From: Candidatus Collierbacteria bacterium
GTDB lineage: Bacteria > Patescibacteriota > Microgenomatia > UBA1400 > MFAQ01
DNA: 20,581 nt
Reading direction: 5' to 3'
Assembly: GCA_003531665.1 (NCBI GenBank)
Contig: DQFC01000022.1
Span: 1-20,581 of the forward strand
The notes under the pieces are model-generated. The model was not told the origin of the DNA. It saw nothing but the letters and a program-made list of their open reading frames with translations, and searched no databases. Positions 11,540-19,096 of this stretch are shown here, piece after piece. Every line of letters starts with the position of its first letter. The stretch's first letter is position 1. The translations under genes were made by a program, and so were the position numbers.

Positions 11540-13030
11540 ATGAATACATTTTTTAGCTTAATCAAAAAAAACAAACTCGAGTTTTTTTCTATTTTCTTAA
11601 TCATCCTTCTTGCTCTTTGTCTCCGCTTGTATCGCATTGGTGAGTTTATGACGTTCTTGGGTGACGAGGGTCGAGATGTCCGCATAGTACGAGATCTAAT
11701 CACCAAAGGCAATCTTGTTTTTATTGGACCACGAACCAGTATCGGAGACATGTATCTCGGCCCGCTTTACTACTACATGATGGCCCCTGCTCTTTTTCTT
11801 TCACGACTGAACCCGGTTGGCCCTGCAGTTCTAAACGCGATCATCGGCACTTTCACTGTTTTCCTCACATATTTTATCGGTCGAAAACTCTTCAATAAGT
11901 GGTCCGGTCTAATAACCGCCCTTCTTTATGCCGTTTCTCCTGTAGCTATCATCTATTCACGTTCTTCCTGGAATCCAAACCCTATGCCTTTATTCGCGTT
12001 ACTTAGTGTTTGGGGAATTTATGAAGTTTGGCAAAATAAGAAATTTTTCTGGCTTCCCCTCATTGGGGTTTTCTTTGCTTTTGCCTTGCAGATGCATTAT
12101 CTCGGCTTGCTTTTGGGACCTGTCCTCGGTCTATTTTGGATTTTAACCCTACTTCCCATCACCAAAGAACCGACCAGAAGAAAAATATTTATCCACCAAA
12201 CGGTTATTGCCATACTACTATTTCTTCTCCTCATGTCTCCTTTATTGCTCTTTGATCTAAAGCACCAAGGGATGAACTTCAACGCATTCAAAATGTTTTT
12301 CACCGACAGACAAACCACCGTCAATCTCAATCCCGCCAAGTCCGATCGTTTTCTCCCTGTTATCTATATGACCGTCTCGGACCTGGTATTGGCTCGGCAA
12401 ACCATGTGGGCTCCACTTGTTTCCGTTCTGATTCTCCTTTTTTCTTCTTGGGTCTATCTGAAATCAAAGTGGCTCGGCTCCCTCAAAATCGTCTTTGTCT
12501 GGCTCGGCTTTGCGATACTAGGGCTCAGTGTTTACAAGCAACACGTCTACATTCATTATCTTGGCTTTATTTATCCGGCCATATATCTGCTGATAGGGGC
12601 AATCCTTGGGTTTCTCATACGGCAAAAAATCCTCTTCAGGCTGATTGCTTCCGTCTTAATCATTTTTCTCTTCATCAATAGTTTAATTTTTAGTCCGGTA
12701 AAGGAAAATCCCAACCGCCAGCTCCAAAGAACAGAACAAGCTGTCGACCTTATTATTAAAGAATCGAACGGTCAGCCCTTCAACTTCGGTCTGATTGCCA
12801 AACAAAACTACGATGAGTCCTACCGTTACTTTTTGGAAAATAAAAATGCCGGCTTGGTCAGGGGAGAAGACAAAATTGTCGATCAACTCTTTGTTATCTG
12901 CGAAGATGGAGACGGTTGCCAGCCTGAAGGTCACCCCGATTGGCAGATCGCCATCTTTGGTCCGTCTCACATCGTTGGTCAGTGGCAAATAGACTTCTTA
13001 AAAATTTATCGCTTAATTCATACCAAATGA
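11540..13030 (+). CDS. ArnT/PMT-like GT-C membrane glycosyltransferase
   Basis: This 496-residue integral membrane protein has about ten to twelve hydrophobic segments. The first external loop holds RLYRIG followed by the acidic pair D42-E43 in FLGDEGRD, the position of the catalytic acid motif in protein O-mannosyltransferases and ArnT. A further loop has GPLYYYMMAPALF (74-86), like the GKPPL/Y region of the family, and there is an YSRSSWNPNPMP stretch. A soluble C-terminal part begins near residue 390. It should transfer a sugar from polyprenyl phosphate to a protein or glycan outside the cell; the acceptor is unknown. The ATG is four bases after the hairpin repeat with no Shine-Dalgarno site. 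Its stop overlaps the next start as ATGA. Confidence 0.85.
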   Translation: MNTFFSLIKKNKLEFFSIFLIILLALCLRLYRIGEFMTFLGDEGRDVRIVRDLITKGNLVFIGPRTSIGDMYLGPLYYYMMAPALFLSRLNPVGPAVLNAIIGTFTVFLTYFIGRKLFNKWSGLITALLYAVSPVAIIYSRSSWNPNPMPLFALLSVWGIYEVWQNKKFFWLPLIGVFFAFALQMHYLGLLLGPVLGLFWILTLLPITKEPTRRKIFIHQTVIAILLFLLLMSPLLLFDLKHQGMNFNAFKMFFTDRQTTVNLNPAKSDRFLPVIYMTVSDLVLARQTMWAPLVSVLILLFSSWVYLKSKWLGSLKIVFVWLGFAILGLSVYKQHVYIHYLGFIYPAIYLLIGAILGFLIRQKILFRLIASVLIIFLFINSLIFSPVKENPNRQLQRTEQAVDLIIKESNGQPFNFGLIAKQNYDESYRYFLENKNAGLVRGEDKIVDQLFVICEDGDGCQPEGHPDWQIAIFGPSHIVGQWQIDFLKIYRLIHTK

Positions 13031-13572
13031 TTACTAACTACACGAACGGTCCGTTGGTTTGGCTGGATCTGGAATTCACCGATCTCGACGTCAAAAGAGC
13101 TCAGATTGTGGAGATTGCCACAGTCATCACCGATGCCAAGCTCAACATCAAGGCTGTAGGTCCTGATCTGGTTATTCATCAGCCCGAATCAGTTCTGAGA
13201 GGGATGGTCCGCTGGAATCAAGAGCATTTTTCCCAGTCAGGGCTAATGGAGGAAATAGTCTCCTCCAAGATCACCCTGAAACGGGCCTACGAAGAGACTC
13301 TTAAGTTCGTCAAAGCCCATTGTGCCTTCAAGACCGGTGTTTTAGCCGGCTCATCGGTCTATATTGATCGTGAGTTCCTGGGAGAATTTATGCCCCAAAT
13401 CTACGACTATTTACATTTTAGAATCATCGATACCAACACCATCAAAGAGCTCATGCACCGCTGGTACCCTCGGGTTCCCGACTATCCCAAGATCGAGTCC
13501 CATCGTGCAGGAAAAGACATCATTGAGTCTATCAATGAGTTAAAATATTACCAGTCGGAGATCTTCAAGTAG
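13027..13572 (+). CDS. orn: Oligoribonuclease
   Basis: This DEDDh-type 3'-5' exonuclease degrades two- to five-base RNA fragments to mononucleotides in the cytoplasm. At 181 residues it matches the family size. The exonuclease residues are all visible: D14 and E16 in WLDLEFTDLD, D114 in GSSVYIDREFL, H159 and D164 in ESHRAGKDI. Other typical stretches are IVEIATVITDAKLNI (27-41), VRWNQEHFSQSGL (61-73) and IKELMHRWYP (139-148). The ATG shares four bases (ATGA) with the previous stop, so the longer upstream frame is not needed. Its place inside a glycosyltransferase operon is odd. Confidence 0.95.
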   Translation: MITNYTNGPLVWLDLEFTDLDVKRAQIVEIATVITDAKLNIKAVGPDLVIHQPESVLRGMVRWNQEHFSQSGLMEEIVSSKITLKRAYEETLKFVKAHCAFKTGVLAGSSVYIDREFLGEFMPQIYDYLHFRIIDTNTIKELMHRWYPRVPDYPKIESHRAGKDIIESINELKYYQSEIFK

Positions 13573-13582
13573 CCGGCCATCC

Positions 13583-14344
13583 ATGAAACCAAAGCTTTCT
13601 ATAGTTATCAGTAACTACAACGAACACGCCAACTTGGAGCGGGGTGTCCTAGAACAGTTGTTCCGGTACCTCAAGAACGCTAATTTCGCTTGGGAGGTCA
13701 TCATCAACGATGACGGTTCTACAGACGGTGGAGACAAAATCATCGAAAATTATGCCAAAAATCACCCTGGTTTTCGGTTGATCAGAGGCAAGCATGGAGG
13801 TAAGGCGGCCGGCATATGGAACGGCATCCAAGCTGCCAAAGGCGAGATCGTCCTCTTTACTGATATGGATCAGTCCACCCCGCTTAAGGAAGTCGACAAA
13901 CTACTGCCTTCTTTTGATCTTGGATACGACGTTGTATTTGGTTCCCGCGGTAAAATGCGCCACAACTTTTCGCTTCTGCGTCAAATTTCTTCTTGGGCCT
14001 TCCGTTCTTTCAGACGGATGCTCCTGCTTCACGACGTTGTAGATACTCAATGTGGTTTCAAAGCCCTAAAAGCAGAAGTAGCCAAAAAAATATTCCCCCG
14101 GCTTAGTGTCATTAAGAGTAAGAAAGCCGTCAGTAAGGGGTGGACTGTTTCCGCCTTCGATGTAGAGCTTCTCTTCCTGGCCGAGAAACTTGGCTTCAGG
14201 CTCAAAGAAATCGACGTCACTTGGAAAAACGAAGACACTTCCGTTAGCAAACAAAAAAGTTTCATTGGCGAATCTGTTGACATGCTCAAACAAATTGTTC
14301 AAGTAAAGATCAACGATCTCACCGGAAAATATGACAAAAAATAA
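13583..14344 (+). CDS. GT2 family glycosyltransferase, ALG5 / polyprenyl-phosphate glucosyltransferase-like
   Basis: The 253-residue protein has a GT-A fold with LSIVISNYNEHANLE at 5-19, INDDGSTDGG at 41-50, GGKAAGIWNGIQAAKGE at 72-88 and the metal motif D94-M-D96 followed by QSTPL. The STPL after the DxD and the DTQCGFKAL segment recall dolichyl-phosphate beta-glucosyltransferase (ALG5-like) enzymes. It should charge polyprenyl phosphate with a hexose on the inner side of the membrane; donor and sugar cannot be decided. It starts ten bases after orn and overlaps the next gene by 14 bases, indicating coupled translation with a GT-C enzyme that could use its product. Confidence 0.88.
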   Translation: MKPKLSIVISNYNEHANLERGVLEQLFRYLKNANFAWEVIINDDGSTDGGDKIIENYAKNHPGFRLIRGKHGGKAAGIWNGIQAAKGEIVLFTDMDQSTPLKEVDKLLPSFDLGYDVVFGSRGKMRHNFSLLRQISSWAFRSFRRMLLLHDVVDTQCGFKALKAEVAKKIFPRLSVIKSKKAVSKGWTVSAFDVELLFLAEKLGFRLKEIDVTWKNEDTSVSKQKSFIGESVDMLKQIVQVKINDLTGKYDKK

Positions 14345-15833
14345 AGTTCTTTGGATACTCGGTTTGGCAGTTATTTCCTTAGCCCTCTTTTTATTCTTTA
14401 GACTTTATCGTTTGGGTCAAGTCCCCGTCTTTGTGGACGAGGCCATTTATATCCGCTGGTCTCAGGTAATGCGTGCGGAGCCCACACTTCGTTTTCTACC
14501 GCTGTCGGACGGCAAACAGCCACTCTTTATGTGGGCCACCATGCCTTTCCTTAAGTTCATCTCCGATCCACTGATTGCCGGTCGTTTGGTCTCCGTCTTC
14601 GCCGGATTTGGATCCTTGATAGGCGTTGGACTACTGTCCTTTCTACTTTTTTCCCATCCATTCATAGCCCTTTTTTCTTCCCTAATTTATGCCATCACTC
14701 CATTCACTGTGTTTTTTGACCGCATGGCGCTGGCGGACAGCTTACTGGCTCTGTTTGGAATTTGGTCTCTGGTTTTCGCCGTCAAGTTTACCAAAACTCT
14801 TCAAACCGAGTATGCCATCTACATGGGCTTCGCCATTGGAGCCGGTCTTCTGACCAAATCTCCAGGGATGATTTTTTACTTTTGGTCCTTCCTGGCAGTT
14901 TTCTTTTCACTGAATCTAAAGAAGGTTGATTATAAGATAATCGGCAAACTTGCTTGGGGACTGCTGCTGGCACTAATTATCTCTCAAGCCATGTACGCCA
15001 TTCTCCGGCTGGGAGTTGGTTTCCAAATGATCGGTGCCCGCAATCAGGATTACGTTTTCTCTATCAAAGAGGTCCTGTCTCACCCCTTGACACCCTTTGT
15101 CGGCAACGCAAGAACTACCTTAAACTGGTTATTCCTTTTGTTAACACCTACGGTGCTGTTGCTGGGAGGACTGGGCTACCTAAACTCAAAATTCAGACGC
15201 CAATATGTCTTACTAATTTTTGTCACCCTGGTACCCCTCCTATACCAGGCCTTCATCGCGAAGGTCTACACCAGTCGCTATATTTATTATGCCGTCCTGC
15301 CTTTAATTCCATTGGCGGGACTGGGTCTTCACTGGCTCTTTAGCCGCAAGGGGCTCCTTATCAAATCATCGATCGCTCTTTTTCTTTCCGTACCGTTTCT
15401 CATTACCTTTGTATATTTATTCAAGCCCGCTATCGCTCCCATGCCTTTTGACATGCGCAACGGCTATTTCGAGGAGTGGACAGCCGGCTATGGTCAAAAG
15501 GAGGTAGCTCTCCATTTGATTGACCAAGCTTCCAAGGGTGAGAAAGTAGTCGTCTTCACCGAGGGGTTTTTTGGGACTCTTCCGGACGGTTTGCAGATTT
15601 ACACCGAAGGCAACAAAAACATTACCATTGTTGGCTCTACCTATTATGTAGCGGAAATTCCTTCCGGTCTTCTGAACACTTCCATTGATAATCAGCGGTT
15701 CTTGGTACTAAACAAATCCAGAAACCATCTTTCCGAAGCCGACTTGTCTAAGCTCGAATTAATTGCGGAGTATCCCAAGATGGTTCGGTTGGATGGCACT
15801 CGCGAATCTCTCCAACTCTTCCGCCTGAAATAA
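14331..15833 (+). CDS. ArnT/PMT-like GT-C membrane glycosyltransferase
   Basis: The 500-residue multi-pass protein begins with a membrane segment, then RLYRLG and the acidic pair D36-E37 in VFVDEAIY. A second conserved loop, DGKQPLFMW (60-68), matches the GKPPL-type motif of ArnT and other GT39/GT83 proteins better than the related gene at 11540. There are about eleven membrane segments and a soluble C-terminal domain from about residue 375. It should use polyprenyl-phosphate sugar outside the membrane. The start ATG lies within the end of the preceding GT2 gene. The stop precedes a 31-base gap that carries a promoter box for the next gene. Confidence 0.88.
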   Translation: MTKNKVLWILGLAVISLALFLFFRLYRLGQVPVFVDEAIYIRWSQVMRAEPTLRFLPLSDGKQPLFMWATMPFLKFISDPLIAGRLVSVFAGFGSLIGVGLLSFLLFSHPFIALFSSLIYAITPFTVFFDRMALADSLLALFGIWSLVFAVKFTKTLQTEYAIYMGFAIGAGLLTKSPGMIFYFWSFLAVFFSLNLKKVDYKIIGKLAWGLLLALIISQAMYAILRLGVGFQMIGARNQDYVFSIKEVLSHPLTPFVGNARTTLNWLFLLLTPTVLLLGGLGYLNSKFRRQYVLLIFVTLVPLLYQAFIAKVYTSRYIYYAVLPLIPLAGLGLHWLFSRKGLLIKSSIALFLSVPFLITFVYLFKPAIAPMPFDMRNGYFEEWTAGYGQKEVALHLIDQASKGEKVVVFTEGFFGTLPDGLQIYTEGNKNITIVGSTYYVAEIPSGLLNTSIDNQRFLVLNKSRNHLSEADLSKLELIAEYPKMVRLDGTRESLQLFRLK

Positions 15834-15850
15834 ACACGTTCTGCTCCGTA

Positions 15851-15856
15851 TATAAT
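15851..15856 (+). promoter_or_regulatory. -10 box of the 15865 gene
   Basis: A perfect TATAAT lies eight bases before ATG 15865, in the only gap between glycosyltransferase genes in this stretch apart from the hairpin repeat. No -35 match stands out. A nearly leaderless transcript is predicted. Confidence 0.55.
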
Positions 15857-15864
15857 TAAACTAC

Positions 15865-17607
15865 ATGCGTCATTTCCTCCAACTGATTTCCTCGTTCACC
15901 AAAATGGTCTGGCGCTTTCGTTTGGAGTTATTCCTGCTCTTATTGTTACTTCCTGCAGTTGCCGATATCTTCAAGCCAGGCTTCTTTCCCATGCACGACG
16001 ATCTGCAGGTATTACGCCTTTTTGAGGTTCATAAATGCGTTTTGGACGGTCAGATTCCTTGCCGTTGGGTTCCCGATGCCGGTTACGGCTACGGCTATCC
16101 CCTTATGCAGTTTTATCCGCCTATGCCGTACTACCCCATGGAGCTCATGGTCCTCTTTGGAGCCGGATATTTTCTTCCTATCAAGGTTATGTTTGCATTA
16201 GCCTTTTTACTATCGGGACTGGGGATGTATCTTTTGGCCAAGGAATTCTTTGGCAAATGGGGTGGTGTATTGGCTGCAGTGCTTTACGTTTATTCCCCGT
16301 ATCACTCAGTCGATATCTATGTTCGCGGTGCCATGAACGAAGGGTGGGGCATGGTCTGGTTCCCGTTTGTCCTTCTCTATATTTATCGGCTAATTACCAA
16401 AGAAAAATCAAAAACTGACTTTATTCTACTCAGCATTGCCTTAATGTTACAGCTCACCTCTCACAACGTTATGACCTTGGTTTTTGCGCCCACGGCCATC
16501 ATCTGGGCCATTTTCTGGATGTGGAAAACCGGTAAATATATGGCGATCAAAAATCTTTTTTTGGCCGGACTGCTTGGCGTCGGGCTTTCCGCATTTTTCT
16601 TTATTCCGGTGGTTCTGGAACAAAAATTCGTCCATGTCGATTCCATGACTGTCGGCTATTTCAATTACCTCGCCCACTTTGCCGATATCAAACAATTATT
16701 TTTGTCCCGTTTTTGGGGCTATGGCGGTTCTACTTGGGGTCCGGAAGACGGCATGTCTTTTTCTATCGGTCACGTCCAATGGATCGGTGCCATCCTCGCC
16801 TCCATTGTCGCCCTCGGGAGATTATACCGAGCCAGGTTTTACAAAAAAGACACGGTCATTGCGAGTCTCGTACCCGAGACGAAGCAATCTATACCAATTA
16901 TGATCCTAATTCTCGTTGCCTTTGGTTTTTTGTACGCCTTTCTTACTCACAGCCGGTCAAATTTTATTTGGGAAAGGACTAGTCTTCTACAGTTTGCTCA
17001 GTTTCCCTGGCGTTTGGTAGCCTTAATAGTTTTCTATTTTTCCTTTGCTACCAGTTATCTTGCCACCGTCGCGATTCCCAAGATTCTAAAACCCTTAGTA
17101 TTTTCCGTTCTCATTGTCGGCACCATTCTCTTTAATGTTGGGTTTTTTCGGTTCGAAAGGCATGTCAGAGTTACCATTCAGGAAAAGATGTCAGGTCTCT
17201 CCTGGGAGAATCAGGTAACCGGAGGTATTTTTGATTATCTTCCCCGCTCCGCCCCCAAACCACCGGGTGGACCTGCCTTTACCATCCCCCAATATTTGGA
17301 GGGACAAGGTGGAATATTAAATTTCAAATCGGGATCCAATTGGATGAGTTTTGACGTCCATGTTTCTTCTCCTTCTGCCAAAGTTATGTTACCTCTATAT
17401 ACTTTCCCGGGTCTGACGACCAAAATTGACGGTAAAAAAGTCTCTACCGAGATTGACCCCGATCTTGGTAGAGTAGTAGTCACCGTCAATCAAGGGGTCC
17501 ACAGTGTATGGTCGAAGATTGGCTATACTACAGTTCGACTATTGTCAGATCTGCTTACCTTATTCTCTACTCTAATATTAATAAAAATAATTTCCGATGA
17601 TCGATGA
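15865..17607 (+). CDS. PTPS_related-type multi-pass membrane protein (GT-C-like)
   Basis: The 580-residue membrane protein resembles the family named for a 6-pyruvoyl-tetrahydropterin synthase related domain, which despite its name is a large GT-C-like membrane family. Marks are FFPMHDDLQVLRLFEVHKCV (40-59) with H44-D45-D46, PCRWVPDAGYGYGYPL (65-80), FYPPMPYY, and VYSPYHSVDIYVRGAMNE (residues about 146-163). About twelve membrane segments are followed by an external beta-type domain (about 430-560) and a last membrane segment. Residues about 331-342 (TVIASLVPETKQ) come from a dispersed GTCATTGCGAG-type repeat in a loop. The reaction is unknown; an envelope glycan role is inferred from neighbours. 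It overlaps the flippase gene by 11 bases. Confidence 0.8.
   Translation: MRHFLQLISSFTKMVWRFRLELFLLLLLLPAVADIFKPGFFPMHDDLQVLRLFEVHKCVLDGQIPCRWVPDAGYGYGYPLMQFYPPMPYYPMELMVLFGAGYFLPIKVMFALAFLLSGLGMYLLAKEFFGKWGGVLAAVLYVYSPYHSVDIYVRGAMNEGWGMVWFPFVLLYIYRLITKEKSKTDFILLSIALMLQLTSHNVMTLVFAPTAIIWAIFWMWKTGKYMAIKNLFLAGLLGVGLSAFFFIPVVLEQKFVHVDSMTVGYFNYLAHFADIKQLFLSRFWGYGGSTWGPEDGMSFSIGHVQWIGAILASIVALGRLYRARFYKKDTVIASLVPETKQSIPIMILILVAFGFLYAFLTHSRSNFIWERTSLLQFAQFPWRLVALIVFYFSFATSYLATVAIPKILKPLVFSVLIVGTILFNVGFFRFERHVRVTIQEKMSGLSWENQVTGGIFDYLPRSAPKPPGGPAFTIPQYLEGQGGILNFKSGSNWMSFDVHVSSPSAKVMLPLYTFPGLTTKIDGKKVSTEIDPDLGRVVVTVNQGVHSVWSKIGYTTVRLLSDLLTLFSTLILIKIISDDR
16855..16891. repeat. GTCATTGCGAG...GAAGCAATCT dispersed palindromic repeat
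   Basis: The element starts GTCATTGCGAG and ends GACGAAGCAATCTA. TTGC (16859-16862) can pair with GCAA (16884-16887) and GTCTCG (16865-16870) with CGAGAC (16875-16880). Repeats of this wording are widespread in bacterial genomes. Here it lies inside the PTPS_related gene and is read in frame. Confidence 0.8.
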
Positions 17608-19096
17608 AACCCTGTCTGCCGGTAGGCAGAGCTCCCCTGACGCGCCATCAATATTGGAGGTTCAAGAAGTAAAAAGGCGAAGTGTTTCCGGTGTTTTGGC
17701 TCTTGTCTCTCGCACTTTCATTATTCAAATTATTTCTTTTGTTGCCACCTTAGCTCTCACCATTTTCCTGGATCCCAACACTTATGGTGTTTTCTACCTG
17801 GTTTCTTCGGTAGTAAATTTCCTAGCCTATTTCTCCGATGTTGGTTTGGCCGCCGCCCTCATCCAAAAGAAAGAAGGGATAACCAAAGAAGATCTATCCA
17901 CCACCTTTACGGTTCAGCAATTGTTGGTCGTTACACTTCTCTTCCTTCTGTTTATTCTTTCTCCAATTATTCGCACACAGTATCACATTGATCAAACGGG
18001 TGTGTACCTTTTGTACGCCATGGGTGTCTCGCTTTTTCTAAGTTCTTTGAAGACCATTCCCTCGATTATGCTCGAAAGGGAGATAAAATTCAGTAAGCTT
18101 ATTCTTCCTCAGGTTTTGGAAACACTTACCTTCAATGCGGTGGCTGTTTATTTTGCCTGGCGCGGATTTGGGGTTACCTCATTTACTCTTGCTGTTCTCG
18201 GACGGGGGATCGTGGGACTTATTGCCATGTATGTAGTCTATCCGTGGAAACCAAGCTTTGGCATCAGTAGATCTTCATTGTCTCACTTACTCCGTTTCGG
18301 TTTGCCTTATCAGATTAATACATTCTTGGCGGTTCTTAAAGATGATGGTATGACCATTATCCTTACTCGTATCATTGGCACCCAAGGGTTGGGATACATC
18401 GGCTGGGCCTCCAGATGGGCCGGCTTACCCCTAAGAATAGTAATGGATAACCTTACCAAAGTCTCCTTTCCTACTTTTGCCAGGCTCCAGCACGACAAAG
18501 AAAGGCTTGCCAAAGCGGTGGAGATTAGCCTCAAATATATGTGTCTTCTCGCGTTTCCAATATTGGTAGGCATGGGATTTCTGGCTCTGCCCCTGACTCA
18601 TCTGATTCCTCGCTACAGCAAATGGCTCCCGGCACTCATTCCTCTTTATATATATCTATACAATTCTGCTTGGGCTAGTATCAGTACCAGTCTGACAAAT
18701 CTTCTAAATGCTACCGGGCACATAAAATCGACCTTCAAACTAATGTTAATGTGGACAGGCCTTACCTGGCTGACTATGCCATTTATGGCTATCAAGCTTG
18801 GCTACATGGGAGTGGCTTATGCTACCGGCCTTATCGCCACCTCTTCGGTCATCACCATACTTCTGGCCAAGAAACACGTCGATTTTAGTTTTGTAAACAT
18901 CGTCAAAACTCCACTCCAGGCTCTCCTACCTATGATATTTTGGTTGTATTTCTCTGCAGGCACTATCAATTCGATATCTTCACTCATTATTGTTATCGTT
19001 TTTGCGGTTCTGGTATATATTCTGGCTATTTTGATTCTCGAAGGAAAACTGTTTTTCAGACAGACTCTTAGTTATTTTAAAATAAAACATGCTTAG
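17597..19096 (+). CDS. Wzx/TuaB-like oligosaccharide flippase (MOP superfamily)
   Basis: The protein is expected to move lipid-linked oligosaccharide across the cytoplasmic membrane. The 499 residues form about twelve to fourteen membrane segments. Family-like features are ALVSRTFIIQIISFV with the DPNTYGVFYLVSSVVNFLAYF segment at about 55-75, then FSDVGLAAALIQKK and TIPSIMLEREIKF. A middle LLRFGLPYQINTFLAVL and GYIGWASRWAGLP also fit polysaccharide exporters. Residues 5-11 (TLSAGRQ) are encoded by a degenerate copy of the 20-bp palindrome, in the cytoplasmic tail ahead of the first helix. ATG 17597 overlaps the upstream gene by 11 bases, and the next gene overlaps its end by 8 bases. Confidence 0.88.
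   Translation: MIDETLSAGRQSSPDAPSILEVQEVKRRSVSGVLALVSRTFIIQIISFVATLALTIFLDPNTYGVFYLVSSVVNFLAYFSDVGLAAALIQKKEGITKEDLSTTFTVQQLLVVTLLFLLFILSPIIRTQYHIDQTGVYLLYAMGVSLFLSSLKTIPSIMLEREIKFSKLILPQVLETLTFNAVAVYFAWRGFGVTSFTLAVLGRGIVGLIAMYVVYPWKPSFGISRSSLSHLLRFGLPYQINTFLAVLKDDGMTIILTRIIGTQGLGYIGWASRWAGLPLRIVMDNLTKVSFPTFARLQHDKERLAKAVEISLKYMCLLAFPILVGMGFLALPLTHLIPRYSKWLPALIPLYIYLYNSAWASISTSLTNLLNATGHIKSTFKLMLMWTGLTWLTMPFMAIKLGYMGVAYATGLIATSSVITILLAKKHVDFSFVNIVKTPLQALLPMIFWLYFSAGTINSISSLIIVIVFAVLVYILAILILEGKLFFRQTLSYFKIKHA
17611..17630. repeat. Degenerate copy of the 20-bp palindrome
   Basis: CCTGTCTGCCGGTAGGCAGA differs from the two perfect copies (7420-7439, 7701-7720) at three positions. It lies in codons 5-11 of the flippase gene, in frame, and is not flanked by octamer units. 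Confidence 0.75.

Noticed and set aside
12940..13026. Longer oligoribonuclease frame from 12940
   Set aside because: It lies wholly within the GT-C gene; ATG 13027 gives the family-standard length with an ATGA overlap.
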